This document shows, piece after piece, positions 44,223 to 56,945 of a stretch of DNA of 64,000 nt; position 1 is the stretch's first letter, and every line of letters starts with the position of its first letter. The translations under genes were made by a program, and so were the position numbers. The stretch comes from Larimichthys crocea (Eukaryota > Chordata > Actinopteri > Sciaenidae). The stretch covers positions 4,670,701-4,734,700 of the forward strand of contig NC_040016.1 of assembly GCF_000972845.2 (NCBI RefSeq). The letters run 5' to 3'. The notes under the pieces were generated by a model, which saw only the letters and a list, made by a program, of their open reading frames with translations, did not search any database and had not been told where the DNA came from.

Positions 44223-46591
44223 TCAGAACTGTGGACAGGAGTAGTCAAATTATTTTCCAAGAAAGGATGTTTATGCACGATTACAGCCGAGTCCGACTAT
44301 TACATGCAGAAAAAAACTAAAGCAGAGAACGACTTTCTTACATTCTTGAGGAATTCCTCGGCGACGATACGAGCCCTGGCATTAACGGACAATTTCATCT
44401 CGCTGATCTCCTTGTCGATCTCCTCCATGAAGTGGATGACAAAGTCCACCAGCTTGTGTTTGTACATCTGCTCCGTGTGGAAGTTGGTAATCAAGAAGCT
44501 AATATCATATCCCTGAAATCACAGCGTGAAGCAGTGAACAGGAAAGAGTCAGACACCAGTCAACAATGGGAATATTGATCAATCAGTATCACCATATATG
44601 TTGTCCAATATAAAAACCTTTATAGAACATAAAAAAACGTTTGGGTAATTAAAATCTATTAATTATGTTCCATTTGTCTTTATTCGTGTATAGTTATTCA
44701 TAAATATTATATTTACAGTAAAGTTTACTTTTTATGAAATTCTGGACAATAAAGTTTATTGTTAAACTCAAATATCCTGCCTCCATCCCATATCTTTGCC
44801 ATGTGTTTGATAACATTTGAGGGATCATTTCAAAATATGTGTATATTTATATATAGAAAGAACAGCAGCTGATATATTAATATTGTAAGTTTTGACTTAT
44901 CAGTATTGGTCAGGCTTTAATGAACACTGCAAGTATTATAAATCTGAGCATGAACAACATGACGTTTGCCAAGTTCACACTGTTCCTCATTTTCATTTGT
45001 CATACTGTCACAGAATATTGATTCCTCTTTGTCACTCACTTCTTTAATTCTATTACATACAACACAGATTACCCATCCACCGCACCGTCTCTTACCTCTA
45101 CTGGTTTCCTCCTCAGAATGAAGAAGTTCTCTGCTCTCATCATCATGAAGCGCATGAACTTGTGGCAAAGGATCTTCTCGATCTCATCAGCCTGAAAGAA
45201 AATTAGGTTAAGTAAAGAACCCAACCCCCAACAACCCCCCACCCAAAAAAAAAAAAAGTCAGTGTTCTGTTGTTTTTAAATCACCTGTTTGACAGCGATG
45301 CTGACTCTGACAGAGTTGATGGATCCCTCAATGAGGACCTTCTCCTTTTCATTACGGCTGATCACCACAGGCTGAAGTAGCAGCTCCTTGCTGCTCCTGT
45401 AACCACAGCACAATCCATCCATTACAAATAAGTAGCAAATAATTCTGCTCAGTTTTAAACTGTTAAGTTCACTAGATACCGAGAGTTATAGTGCCTGAGA
45501 CCCTACATGGGTCTGCACAGAACTTAACACGCTGTACTGACATGTTGAAAAACTCTCAGTATATACATTGAATTGAGAAGACATTAGCCAACAGGCCGCA
45601 GCAAATCCCTGCTGGTCCCTTTTACAGCCTTGCCCATGCTTGTGTTTTTTGGGTTTTTTACTCCTCCTACATTTTCTTATGCAAGTTTGCACAAGTCCAC
45701 ACTTGTATGACAGCTGTAGATAGCTAATACATGAACAGCTTCAGGGCTAGAAAAAAACAGAAGGCAGCAAAGCAGGGGGACGACAAATGAGACTGGTGAC
45801 TCCAAATGCATTCCTTTAAACATACCTGACCTCCACCTCTGGCTTGTTGTGACGCTCCACCACCTGAGAGGAGAAGTTCTCCAGGCAGAGGGCCGCTTGC
45901 AAGGTGGCCCTTACAGCGTTTAAGTATGGGCGCAGAGTCGCTGTCTGGAGAGAGAAATTGAATAAGATCAGTATCTGAGTGGATCCAGAGAAGATGTTGT
46001 TGGGTGGTACATTTGTTATTTAGATTAGAGTACACAGGTGAAGTGAGACTTGACCAGTCTATAGTGAGGGTGACTCAGCCAGCAGATAAAGAAGTGATGT
46101 CTGATCAGGAACTGAAATCAGCTCAGTTACAACCTTTATATATATGATCATTAACATGTTATAAAGAAAAAGCATGCTGCTAATCTTTTTTTTTTTTTTT
46201 GCTTGCATGAATGAATATGAAGCTTTCAGGTGACTGAGATTTCAGCTCATCTAAATGATGCAGGTCCATCTGCATCACTCTGCCCACGTCAACGATACAT
46301 AAACATCTGACCGACCCGTGTAATGACACAGCCTTGTGGGGGGCTACCAGTCAGTGTAACGAGGGGAGAAGGGGGCCGAGAGGAAAAGACAGCTCAGCTC
46401 AATCACTTTAGTTTCTGCAAACCGTGTCAAGGATGCCCGTCCTCTCGTTTCACTGAGGCTGAGCACAAACCCCGTCTGCGAGAAACACGGGGCCAGCTAG
46501 CTTATGTCGCCTCGAGTGTAGCCACAGTTGGCGCAGTTAAATGTCTAAATAATAAACCATGAAGATAGATTTAGTGCAAGAGACTTACCAT
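44223..46591 (-). CDS. arpc4: Actin-related protein 2/3 complex subunit 4 (arpc4), complete
   Basis: This is the p20 core subunit of the Arp2/3 complex, which pairs with ARPC2 to form the scaffold that nucleates branched actin. In transcript order the exons are 46591-46589, 45944-45826, 45396-45285, 45191-45096, 44512-44342 and 44228-44223. They give 507 nt, or 168 residues, exactly the family length. Landmarks are [59 protein letters not shown] and [19 protein letters not shown]. The first coding exon is only the ATG, directly followed by GTAAGT. The last encodes phenylalanine and the stop after CCACAG. The near-perfect match to mammalian ARPC4 reflects very strong conservation. The gene lies head-to-head with tada3 and tail-to-tail with pfkfb4. 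Confidence 0.95.
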
Positions 46592-47611
46592 TTTTGCGCT
46601 GTAAAAGACGGAAGTTCCTCAGCCACGCCTGGGACTCTTCTTCCGTAAATCCTTCATAGTCTAGTACAGACAGGGTGCGCTTGTTTTTCACGTAGCTCTT
46701 CGTTTGCGTGAGCGTTTTTCTCCACACAGCAGGAACGCCGTTGTTCGCGCTTATCGCTCCGCCCAGGTGGAGTACGAGTGCAATAAAACGAGCATATCCT
46801 GCGATGCGTCCATTCCGCTCTGTGGACAGGAGATATTCTGCTTAGTGACCGCTGGTCCAGGATACGTTTTGATTGTTTGTAACCTGTTTTTGAACAAAAG
46901 ATGTTAAATGACAACGCTACAATGTTTCACACGACCCAGTAAAATTATTGAATTATGTGTTTAGACGTAACCGTTTATTTTTGCACCCTGAGAAAATATG
47001 GTTTGTTCCGATGATACCATTCCAGCATTACGTTAACTTACACACAACTCCTCGCGTTTGTTTCGACATAGAGTAATATTTGAAACTGTGCCTTAGTTTT
47101 TATATTACAACATTGTGTGGTTTAAATTAGATTTTCAAATTGTAATATTGTCCAAAATAGACAACAATTCCCTTTGAATGTATTTCACACACCCCTCTAA
47201 TCACAATGGGTCTTTCCAACATGGATGCCATCCGCTGACGGTAAATATCGCTGCTCTCAAACATTCAAAGATTAAATACAAGCGCTCGCGGCTTGTGTGG
47301 ATTGACTCGTGTATTTTTCAAAGTACTGCACGCGAACCGTGTGTGTGCAAATAAAAGTGGCCGTTATTATTATTTAAGAATTATTTGGGCAGTTGGGGCC
47401 CAGCGAGCTCGCGCTCTATGAAGCAGACCTGTGTGTATGTGTGTTGGGGCGCGTGCGTGCTCGCTCGAGTGTGTTTTTAAAGCGTCTGTGTTTGATAAAG
47501 AGACAGAAAAACAAAGTGAGGTGCGTCAGTGAGTCTCATCTTCTCTTATTCATTATCCGCCTTCATGTATCAGGTCATTCAGACACTGCCAGGTCTCTGC
47601 CGCACAGCATC
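46592..47611. promoter_or_regulatory. Shared divergent promoter region of arpc4 and tada3
   Basis: About 1.0 kb separate the two divergent start codons. The arpc4-proximal part has an ETS-type core (CGGAAGT, about 46610-46616). CG dinucleotides are scattered from 46600 to 46760 and from 47230 to 47480, suggesting two nearby start regions. No TATA box was obvious. From memory, the human orthologues have the same head-to-head arrangement. Confidence 0.5.
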
Positions 47612-49845
47612 ATGAGTGAGTTAAAGGACTGCCCCCCACTCAAATACTACGACTTCAAGCCGGTCGAGCATGTGAAGGTGTGTCCCCGCTACACTGCTGT
47701 GCTCGGCCGCTCAGAGGACGATGGCATCGGCATCGAGGAGCTGGACACCCTGCAGCTGGAGCTGGAGACGCTCCTCTCCTCGGCCAGCCGCCGCCTCCGA
47801 GCCCTGGAGGAGCAGAGACAGGTAGGAGAGAGCTGCCACTGTTTACATGCCTCCCTTTTTGTATGTTGCTATTTGTGTAACTCTCCTCCTGTGCTGCTTT
47901 TCAGATCCTCACAGACTGGCAGGACAAGAAGGGAGATAAGCGTTTCCTGAAGCTGGGAAAAGATCCAGACCCTGCTGCTTCTTCTCGCCACAAACCGAAA
48001 AAGCAGAAGTTGGATGGCAAAGGCAGTCACGGACCAGGTCCAGGTCCTGGTAGACCTAAATCCAAAAATCTCCAGCCTAAAGTCCAAGAGTATGAATTCA
48101 CAGACGATCCACAAGACATTCCCCGCACTCCTAAAAATGATGCACCAAACAGGTCAGCAACAACATCTCTTGACATCTCAAATGTCTTTCCTCTTTGCTC
48201 CTCAAGTCAAGTCAGATAATATAAATTTGTTTTATTTGAGTAATTTGTATTTGAAATATTGTTTTTTTTATTTCAGATTTTGGGCATCAGTTGAACCATA
48301 TTGTGCTGATATCACTAATGAAGAGATACGGTTGCTAGAGGAGCTTCTGAAACCACCAGAGGATGAAGCAGAGTATTTCAAAGTATGACATAAAGACTGA
48401 TGCACCTTCTTATGTTGTACCTAAACATATTTAGTTTCATGTTAAATGTGTGCTGAGCTTTGATATTGTGTCTGTGTTGACTGTAGACTCCAGCGTTAGG
48501 GAAACACTACTCACAGCGGTGGGCTCAGGAGGATCTGCTGGAGGAGCAGAGGGAAGGAGCACGAGCCAACGACAAGAAAAAGAACCTGATGGGGGGGCCG
48601 CTGTCTGAGCTGGATGCAAAAGGTGAAGGAGGGCTGCAGCCAGGGCCTTTTAATTAGTGCACACGGGCTAGTTTGCCCTCTGTATTGCCATGACAGAGTG
48701 TAGTTACTGCACATGCATGTATCCATCTTAATACTCATCTTCATGTTGAACTGCTGTAGACGTGGACTCCCTGTTGAAAAAGTCAGAGTCCCAGCATGAA
48801 TCTCCAGAAGATGGATGTCCCTTTGGTCCTCTCACACAGCGTCTGCTTCAGGCTCTCGTAGAGGTCAGTATGTTCTAGACTTAAATAGATTTAAAAAAAT
48901 GCATAGTGGCTTTTGATAAAATTACTGTTGAATGATATATATTCATCTTTAATACTGTGAAAACACTGAAACATGACCATAATTGGTGGATATTCTTCCA
49001 GGAGAACATTATATCCCCCATGGAGGATTCTCCTATACCCGACATTTCAGGGAAGGATGCAAATGATGGAGCTGGGACTTCTCCTCGAAGCCAAGGAAAA
49101 GCTTTTAGGTATTTGTGCAACAGCGAATGAATGTACGACATATCAGAGTTAACAATATCAGTTCTCCACTAGGTTACTTGACATGCTGGCACACAAGTTA
49201 AGTTCACACACCGCAGAGGCCACAGTGCTCTATATTGGCTGTGAGTTCGGCTCATTTATGTCGTGTGTTTCTTCAGCCATGGTCAGCATAAGTTTATTTT
49301 AGGTATCAAGTTGCCATGCTGAACTTTTTACTTTCCATATAACATATCTTCTGTCTTTTTTTTCCACCTCCAGTGTTCCCCACACACGTTCTCTGGAGGC
49401 TCGAATTAAAGAAGAGCTGGTGGCTCAGGGGCTGCTGGACTCTGAGGAACGACCCGGAACAGGAGGAGACTCTGAGGACGAGGTCATGGCAGAGCTGCAG
49501 AAGAGACAGGCAGAGCTCAAAGCCCTGAGTGCTCACAACAGATCCCGTAAGCAGGAGCTGCTCAGGTGAGGACACAGGCCCACTATGGATGTATTACTGT
49601 ACATCACATGATGTCATTTAACATTAACTCTTTAATTACGACTGCCTTACAGGTTGGCAAAAGAGGAGATGCGCAAGCAGGAGCTGAGGCAGAGAGTCAG
49701 GGTGTCTGACAACGAGGTCATGGAGGGATTTCGACGAATCATGGCAGCCAGGCAGAAGAAACGCACTCCAACCAAAAAGGAGAAGGACCAGGCCTGGAAA
49801 GCACTGAAGGAGAGGGAAAGCATCCTCAAGCTACTGGACGGATAG
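47612..49845 (+). CDS. tada3: Transcriptional adaptor 3 (tada3 / ADA3), complete
   Basis: This adaptor subunit of the histone acetyltransferase module in SAGA- and ATAC-type complexes links GCN5/PCAF to ADA2. The exons are 47612-47821, 47905-48152, 48277-48382, 48487-48622, 48760-48863, 49002-49108, 49374-49565 and 49653-49845, giving 431 residues; human TADA3 is 432. Landmarks are CPPLKYYDFKPVEHVKVCPR, a basic KPKKQKLDGKG stretch followed by the GPGPGPGRPKSKNLQPK linker, FWASVEPYCADIT, HYSQRWAQEDLLEEQ, CPFGPLTQRLLQALVEEN and the ADA3 C-terminal helix ending RESILKLLDG. All introns are GT-AG with continuous phase. The start at 47612 opens MSELKDCPPL, the expected N-terminus. Confidence 0.95.
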
Positions 49846-50162
49846 AGGAAGGAACAGTTTGTTTCTGGTGTTATCCAGAAGAAAACGCTGGAAGATTGAC
49901 ACAGAGTAGAACAGCTGTGACAGCTGTTACACGCTCAGTGAACAGCTATGATGGCGTATGATACAGGTTACTGCAGGTCTGCCTGATATTTGTGTTGTAG
50001 TTTTTATGTCATGTACAGCAAAAAGCTCATTGATCAGTAACCTTTAGTACACATCAGAGATGACTTCTCTTATTTTTTTTGTTCTTTGTCAGTTGAATTT
50101 TTATGTTTTTTTAATTTTGTTTATCATTGTAATGCTATGAAAACAACACACATGAATGTTTG

Positions 50163-50168
50163 AATAAA
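50163..50168 (+). terminator. tada3: tada3 poly(A) signal
   Basis: AATAAA about 320 nt after the tada3 stop codon and the first strong hexamer downstream. Confidence 0.6.
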
Positions 50169-52824
50169 TCACCACTTAAAGACTTGAAGTTTTTCTATGT
50201 GTATGAAATATACAATTAAGAGGAGACGATGAGGTGTCTGGATAGAAGAGAGATGATCTGAATACACACTGCTGCTACTCATTCCAATAATGGTTAAACA
50301 TCATTAGATTGATTAACATTCTTTTAATATTCTTGTGTTGCTATGTTTAGATGCCTATTGTTGACAGTTTTTAATAACTACCACAGAGCATGGAAAGACC
50401 TTTTTAAAACCAAAGCTAGGGACCTTTTTACTGAACGTAACACAACGCTAGACTCCAACATTGATCATCATGAAGACCGGTGGTGTAGTAAAAAAAAAAA
50501 CACGCATCAACCTTTACGTGCATGTGTAGCCCACTAAACTACTTGACATAGTGGAGTGGTTTTAAGTACATTTATGCTTTTTGCCACAAAAATATGCAGC
50601 ATGAATGTTTTAATGGCTCTTATCTCCATGCTTATTTAACTTACATGTATATTAAGTTTAAGGCATTGTGCATAAACCAAGGACTCAAACCCCGATAAAT
50701 ATTTATAATAATAATATTTATGGTTGCATTGGAGGCCATTTTTTGAAAATGGTAGTTATGGCCAAATGCCTGAGGTAGGTTAATTCAGAGGTTCAACCTG
50801 CTCCACTGTTTAATTTATTGCCACTAAAATAATGTGTATTAATAAAACAGTAATATATTTCAACAGTAGGAGAGGACCAACCCAGGGGGAACTGCCTTGA
50901 GTATTTGTCATCTGTGGATGTATTTTTTTGTGCTAACATATTTTACACCCATTTACTGAGAAAGCCACACAATCTATTTAGCAGATATGCAAAAAAGCAC
51001 ACAAGTGCTTATCTTGTTCCTGTTGTGCTCAGTTTTTTTGAGAAGTACATTTTTTTCATTAACGTATTGTAGGTATATATATTCAGAGATATAGATACGG
51101 AAGTGTTTGTTTTAGTTCTGGGATTTCCCTCCCTTTTTTTGTGGAACAATTCGTCTTCTCTCATCACACACTTCCTCGTTACTGAGTCACCTCTAGATGG
51201 CAGTCATTATCTTTTGACTGACTGAGTGTCCACTGAATTTAAGTAGCATAGAGCCTGTGGTTGACATTATCCCAACACAGTGTATGTCAGTGTGGTGTGT
51301 GTCCAGTCTTCACTTGAAGTCTTCACCCTCACTGATGCTGATCCCTGGATAAAGCAGGAGACTGTGTGTCTCACAGTGTGCAGCTGTGCCTGTGTCAGGG
51401 TCACTCGGTTCACAACACAAAAGTCAGACACGCTTCTCTTTCACCAACTATCACATGGTGACAGCCACAAACACCAGCCACACCACTGGATTCAGAATAT
51501 ACATTGAAAAAAGGTGAAGGGACATGTTCCCACCACTGTCAGAGTTTTAAAAGCAATTACAGTTTCAAATCTTTCATCCATTTTTTATATATATTGTTTT
51601 TTTTAAATGCACGAGAAGTCTCTATCACGTGACACAGGTGTGATTTCCTACATATGTAAATACAGTGGAAGAGAGATCCCTCCACTGTGGCGTTTCCTCC
51701 CTTTTTCATCTGTTTTGTAGGAGCTTTTCTTACCTGAATCGGGGGTCTTCAGACAGATGGTGTTCTATGTTGTGCAGATTTGAAAGCCCCTGAGACAAAT
51801 TGTGTAAATAGACTAAACTCCACAATTATATATCTAGACCATCTTTTCAGAAACACAGTAGACTGGTTTAAAATACAAGCTTATGTTCAGTGTCCTTGAG
51901 CAGAGCACAGCGCTTACAGCCAGGCTGGAGGCTCCACAATGGCCCAATCATTGTGTAAAATCCCCTCAGTTAGGGCTGGCGTCCTCTACGCAAATTCATA
52001 ATGTCATCAGGCCGTGTGTATGAAAGCTTTTAATAACATGCAGACCTATTGAATCCTCCTCACAGGTGAATAAGAGGCTGAATAGACAGTTGTGGCGGCC
52101 CCTCGAGGCTGGGCGTATCGCACACTGCTTTTGTTGCATTTATTGTCATTAGACCTAAACTGAAGGGCAGGTGGGTTTTGTTGATACACTGCTCATACAT
52201 GCTCAATGATGCTCGTCCACTGTTTGCACACCACGTATTGAGCTGTTTTTTAAAGGCTATAGCCAGACTCCTTTTGACAACCCAGGTGGCGTGTCCCTGA
52301 GGGACCTGTGAGGCTCTAAACCTTCAGCCTCAGCTCCACTTGGTCACGTAGCTCTCTCTCCTGTGCCCATGTGAAATTCAGCTATGTGGTGAGCTTCTTC
52401 ACTCCCCCCTGTCATGGCCTGTAAACCTTTATGACTGTTTAAGAAGAGGACTGTCCACTGGAAGAGTCTGGGAAAATAACTTGAACTTCAGTATTCAGTA
52501 TTCTGGCACAAGACGTGCATTGGCTGCTTGTCTGGAAGCCTTTCCTACGTCTCCTCAGGCAATTACAAGAAGACAAATAGAGTGTAAATGCAGTGCTATC
52601 ATGTGGGCAGGCTGTGTGTTGTGTGTTTACATGAGTGCACACACACACATATTCATCTATGCTACTATCACTCCTGATCTCCTGTCAGTGGAGGCCTTTC
52701 TGTCCATTGGCTCTTTGTTTTGCCGGTTTGTATGAACTATGTTTCTTTCTCCGGGGCTCTCCTCCTACTCCACCTCCGTCCCTGCGTTCCTGAGCTCGCT
52801 CTGAGCATGGACAGAGAGAGTCTG

Positions 52825-52826
52825 AC

Positions 52827-52863
<37 letters not shown>
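52825..52863 (+). repeat. (CA)n microsatellite
   Basis: A CA run of about 19 units with a single G interruption near its left end. Confidence 0.92.
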
Positions 52864-52866
<3 letters not shown>

Positions 52867-53599
52867 TACACATAGGGGTACAGGGATTTAACACAAATCT
52901 GTTGATTCTTTGTCCTAATGCTATGTAAGCTTTCATGCTGAATTGAAATTGCATGTGTGACAGAGATACAGACAGAGGTTGAGACAGCTGCTGAGGACGG
53001 CTGGTTCACTGAGAAGACCCTCTGTCCAGCCAGGCCACGCCTCAGCTCTACTCCCGCACAGAGAACTATTGTCTTCAGCGCCGCTTCCACCATTCTGATG
53101 TCATGGTTTGTCCTTCCCCGGAGAGCTGCTGTTGCTGTTGTGGTACAACTTGACAGACCTTTTAGCCCGCAGTCAGCAGCGCAAACGACTGCATGGTGCA
53201 TGGAGAGATAATCTCAAGTATCACATGTACAAAAACACTCCTGTACACTCACCTTTTTGACCCCTCCCTCTCCTTGCGCTGGTTTGAATCTCATTTGCCT
53301 CTCAATTTGCATGGCAGTTGATGCTTTTCTTGTGTGACTCCTGAATTTGACAGCACATATGCAAATCTTTATGCCTAGTTCAGCCACACCTGCCTCATCT
53401 TTGCTCATCAGTGAGGTAAAGATGTCTCCTCTTCTCATCCTGCCATGCCTCCAGGCTGTTTTGTACAATATAAGCAAAATCACAGACAAGCCATTCACTT
53501 ACTGTCTTAGAGGCAACAAACCCAGCTACCCAGAGTGTAGTCTTTATCGTAAGGGCATTACTAGTCATGTTCTGTGGCTCTATGGATGGTTCGGTCCAG

Positions 53600-54180
53600 A
53601 CTGAACATGATCTCAACAACTTAGATCAGTTGCCATAAAGTTTTGTACACACATTCATGGTCCCCAGAGGAGGAAACCTGATTTTATTGAACCCCTAACA
53701 TTTGCTCCATTATAAGGGTGACATTTTTGTTTTTTAGTGAAATATTCCAACAACTGTTGGATAGATCGCTATTAAATGTAATGACTTTGGTGTATCCTTG
53801 TGCTGTATTGTCACGTATGCTGTGAAATTTCTCAACACGTATTGGATGGATTGGCCCACATGTTTTACATAGATATCGGATGATGTATTCAAATTGGTAT
53901 GAATTGGTCGAATTTGACTGACTTTACCTCTTATTTTGTTGACACAAAATATACTTGTTGACACTTGCAGTTGCCCTGAAATTGTGTGGCCGTTCATATC
54001 CCTCCAGATGTGTAATGAAGTTTGGAGATCCCCTGACTTTTCATCTGGCACCATCATCAGGTTTTCATTTGTCCAACAGCATACTAATGAAAATACAAAC
54101 CTCATCTGTACTCGTGCATTAGCAAATCTTAGCATGCTAACATGCTAAACTAAGATGGTGATGGCTAAATTTGGGAATAT
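53600..54180 (+). mobile_element. Dispersed fish repeat (GCATGTTAGCATTG-type), longest copy
   Basis: The segment contains CTCAACAACTTAGATCAGTT, ACATTCATGGTCCCCAGAGG, then TTTTCATCTGGCACCATCAT and AGCATGCTAACATGCTAAAC. The last phrase is the hallmark of this family, which also occurs at 18590-18810 and 63100-63215. The element is long but eroded, and its ends are approximate. Confidence 0.6.
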
Positions 54181-55422
54181 AAATGATTATGTCTGTGGTA
54201 TTTAAGTGTAAAACAAAACTGACACCAATCTGAAAACATCTGGTGGGATCAGGATTAGGGCCATAAAGATGAGTGTGGAGGTTTGATTGTTGTTACACCC
54301 AAGATCTACAAGACACTATAATGAATCGTTAATACACAGAGGGGAAGTTCTCAGTCTCTGTTTGCTTAAGGTTTTATGAGTCTTGACTCAATCTTTTTTA
54401 AAGGCTCAAGTCATGCCAAGCCCATGACCACCCCCCCTCCTTTTTTTTTTAAATCTTTCACCTCTGTCTCAGTAGCAAAATCTCCTGAGAGCTGGCTCAG
54501 TGTGATACTGTTTGACTAATATACTTTGTTAGAATCAACAGGCAATAAGTAAGATAAGAAACAGAGAGGTAGGTGGATAAGAGGGTGCCATGTTAAGAGT
54601 GCTGTTTGTCATTGCCAGTAAATGTGGACAGCAGAGGTCAAAGCTCTTGAGAAATATGCTTCTCTTTGGAGATAAGGCCAGATAGCAGAGGCATGTAGAG
54701 GCGACTTATAAGAGGACTATGTATGGATATATATGCACATATTTCCATACAGATTCAATGCAACTGTGTGTACCACCTGAGCCTCTCCATATTATGGGCA
54801 AATAGGAGCAATGGGACTGGATGAAACCCATCCAGAAGTTGTGGGACATCAGGGGGCCGCCAGTCTCCTCCCCATGAGACTTGATGGAAAACATGATCCC
54901 TTTTCTGGGACTTCCTCCTTGGGGTAGGATGGTCGGACACAGAGAGAGGACATCACCAGCACTGTGGATAATAGTCATTGAGGAGCGAAGGAGACAAAAT
55001 GAAAAACACTTCTCTCACCACCCACCTCTTCTCTGTCATCCTCCCTCCAACCCTCTCCCCATCTCTCTTTCGTTTCCTCTGCTCTGTTATTATCACCCAG
55101 ATCATTATCAGCCTCACTCTCCCCTCACTGCGATGGAGAGGAGGGCCTGACGCCCACATGGCTTTGGTGAGAGATTTCTAACAGCGGTAGCACAGGAGGA
55201 GGGGAGAGAAAAACGAAGACAAGGGGCCCAATAAAGTCCATCTAAATATAGAGGCAGCAAGACCTATTTTCCCTTGTCCTTATAAAGAGCTGCTGGTGAA
55301 TCTGGTGGTGGGCTATCTTCTTCTCTGTACTGAGAGCTGATCACTCCCTGCTGGATCGGGAACATGACTGTTAGTGCATGGAAACACACACTTATGCGCA
55401 CAAATACACAGGGCTACGTTTT

Positions 55423-55427
<5 letters not shown>

Positions 55428-55470
<43 letters not shown>
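55428..55470 (+). repeat. (GA)n microsatellite
   Basis: A pure GA run of 43 nt. Long purine runs of this kind can form triplex DNA and are often polymorphic. Confidence 0.95.
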
Positions 55471-55471
<1 letters not shown>

Positions 55472-55787
55472 AGGGAGCTTAACTGTGTTTTTTCTTTACA
55501 CAAGAGGGCAAATCATGTTTGGTGAAACAGACTAAAATAGGAGAAGTTTGAGAAGGTTCCAAAAAAGAAGTGATGGGAGAAATGAGTGATGGGGGAGGAG
55601 AAGGAGATTAGGAAATAAGATACAGATGAATATATAGCCAAAAATATCTCAAAGTAGGAATTATAAATTCAAATTAATATCAACACAAGCTTCTGCCCAA
55701 AACATGCCCCTTTTTTGGCTCTTTTACTTCTCTTATCTTAACACTTATAATCATGATGTTTTTCTGTTATCTAAACTTGGCTCTGTT

Positions 55788-56945
55788 TTAAAGGAATAGT
55801 TTGACATTTGCTTATTTGCCTTCTGGGACATTTGCTGTGAGTTAGGAGAGAAAATCAATACCGCTGTGTACAGTCAATATGAAACTACCACCAGCAGCCA
55901 GTTAGCCTAGCTTAGCACAAAGACTGAAAGCAGGGGGAAACAGTTAGCCTGGCTCTGTCCAAAAGTAATAAAATTAGCAAGCACCTTACAAGCTCACTCT
56001 AAAAAAATGGATGTTCTGGGCATTTTATGACTTTATTGGAGATGACTGTAAAGTGGGTGGACAGAGATCGGAGGGATGACATGCGACAAAAGTCCCCAGT
56101 TGGATTAAAGCCAGCAATGTTTCAGCTCCCAGTCAGCATCTCAACCCCCAAGCAACATGTGCACCCTTAAAGCTGGCTAATTTAGTCCACACACAAACCA
56201 AAGTGTAAACATCATGTTGTTGACTTATGTGAGGATATTGCAAATATATCACATCATATTGCTGTGGTCACGTAATTATGAGCAGCTGGAAAAGACGCTC
56301 ATGTCAGCCTCCGAGTTATGATTCTGAGATATCAATATTTCTGACCGCTAGAATGTCGGAAAGAAGAAAAACTTCAGCGGTTTATTTTATAAATAGATGG
56401 CAATAATACTGAAAAGCCTCGATCACTGGCAGTTACATCTAAATCAAGTCCAATATTAACACCAATAGAATATATTGAGCTGATCAGGAGCAAAAATAGA
56501 TAGTTTGCTTTATAAATGAAGCGTCTGTAAGGCACTGGGTACCCGGTAACCATCTTGGAATAATGTGTGAACATGTATGACGTGTATGTACATGTATAAC
56601 ACGTATGTGTTTCCCTGTTCTTCCAGGGTTTACTAAAATTTTGTGAACACAGCGTACATGCCAGACTATTTATTCTGCTGGTTGCACGATAATCTCACTT
56701 TGACTAAACTCTGAGCATCGCTCCCAGCCACAAAGTAATCCAGTACATAACACCTCATAAAACCACGGCTTGTTGTTTTTTGTTGGGTATTAATGAGGTT
56801 GAGAGTTTTTGTTACTGTTGGACAGAGCCAGGTTAGTTGTTTCACCATATTTACAGTCTTTGTGCTAAGCTAAGTAACCAGTTGTGTTCTGTGGCTTTAT
56901 ATTTCCAGTATGGACGTGATAAAAAAGTCTGTTTCTTTAAAAATG
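55788..56945. mobile_element. Fold-back (long inverted repeat) element, interrupted by a SINE
   Basis: The left arm (about 55788-56000) starts AAAGGAATAGTTTGACATTT and includes TTAGCCTAGCTTAGCACAAA and GTTAGCCTGGCTCTGTCC. The right arm (about 56815-56945) reads as the reverse complement, with GGACAGAGCCAGGTTAGTTG and CAGTCTTTGTGCTAAGCTAA. The arms agree clearly over about 70 bp and then diverge. The roughly 800-bp middle contains a reversed SINE. The overall design is a non-autonomous DNA element with long inverted ends, of a kind I recognise from percomorph genomes. Confidence 0.65.
56018..56165 (-). mobile_element. Reverse copy of the tRNA-derived SINE, nested in the fold-back element
   Basis: Read on the reverse strand, the segment has TCGCATGTCATCCCTCCGAT and a tail CAATAAAGTCATAAAATGCC, the same 3' design as the SINE at 38893. 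The tRNA-like head is badly eroded. Its position between the two arms shows that it inserted into the older element. Confidence 0.6.

Noticed and set aside
47393..47611. Longer tada3 N-terminus from an upstream in-frame ATG
   Set aside because: The upstream part is GT-rich leader sequence with no family similarity, while MSELKDCPPL at 47612 is the expected start.
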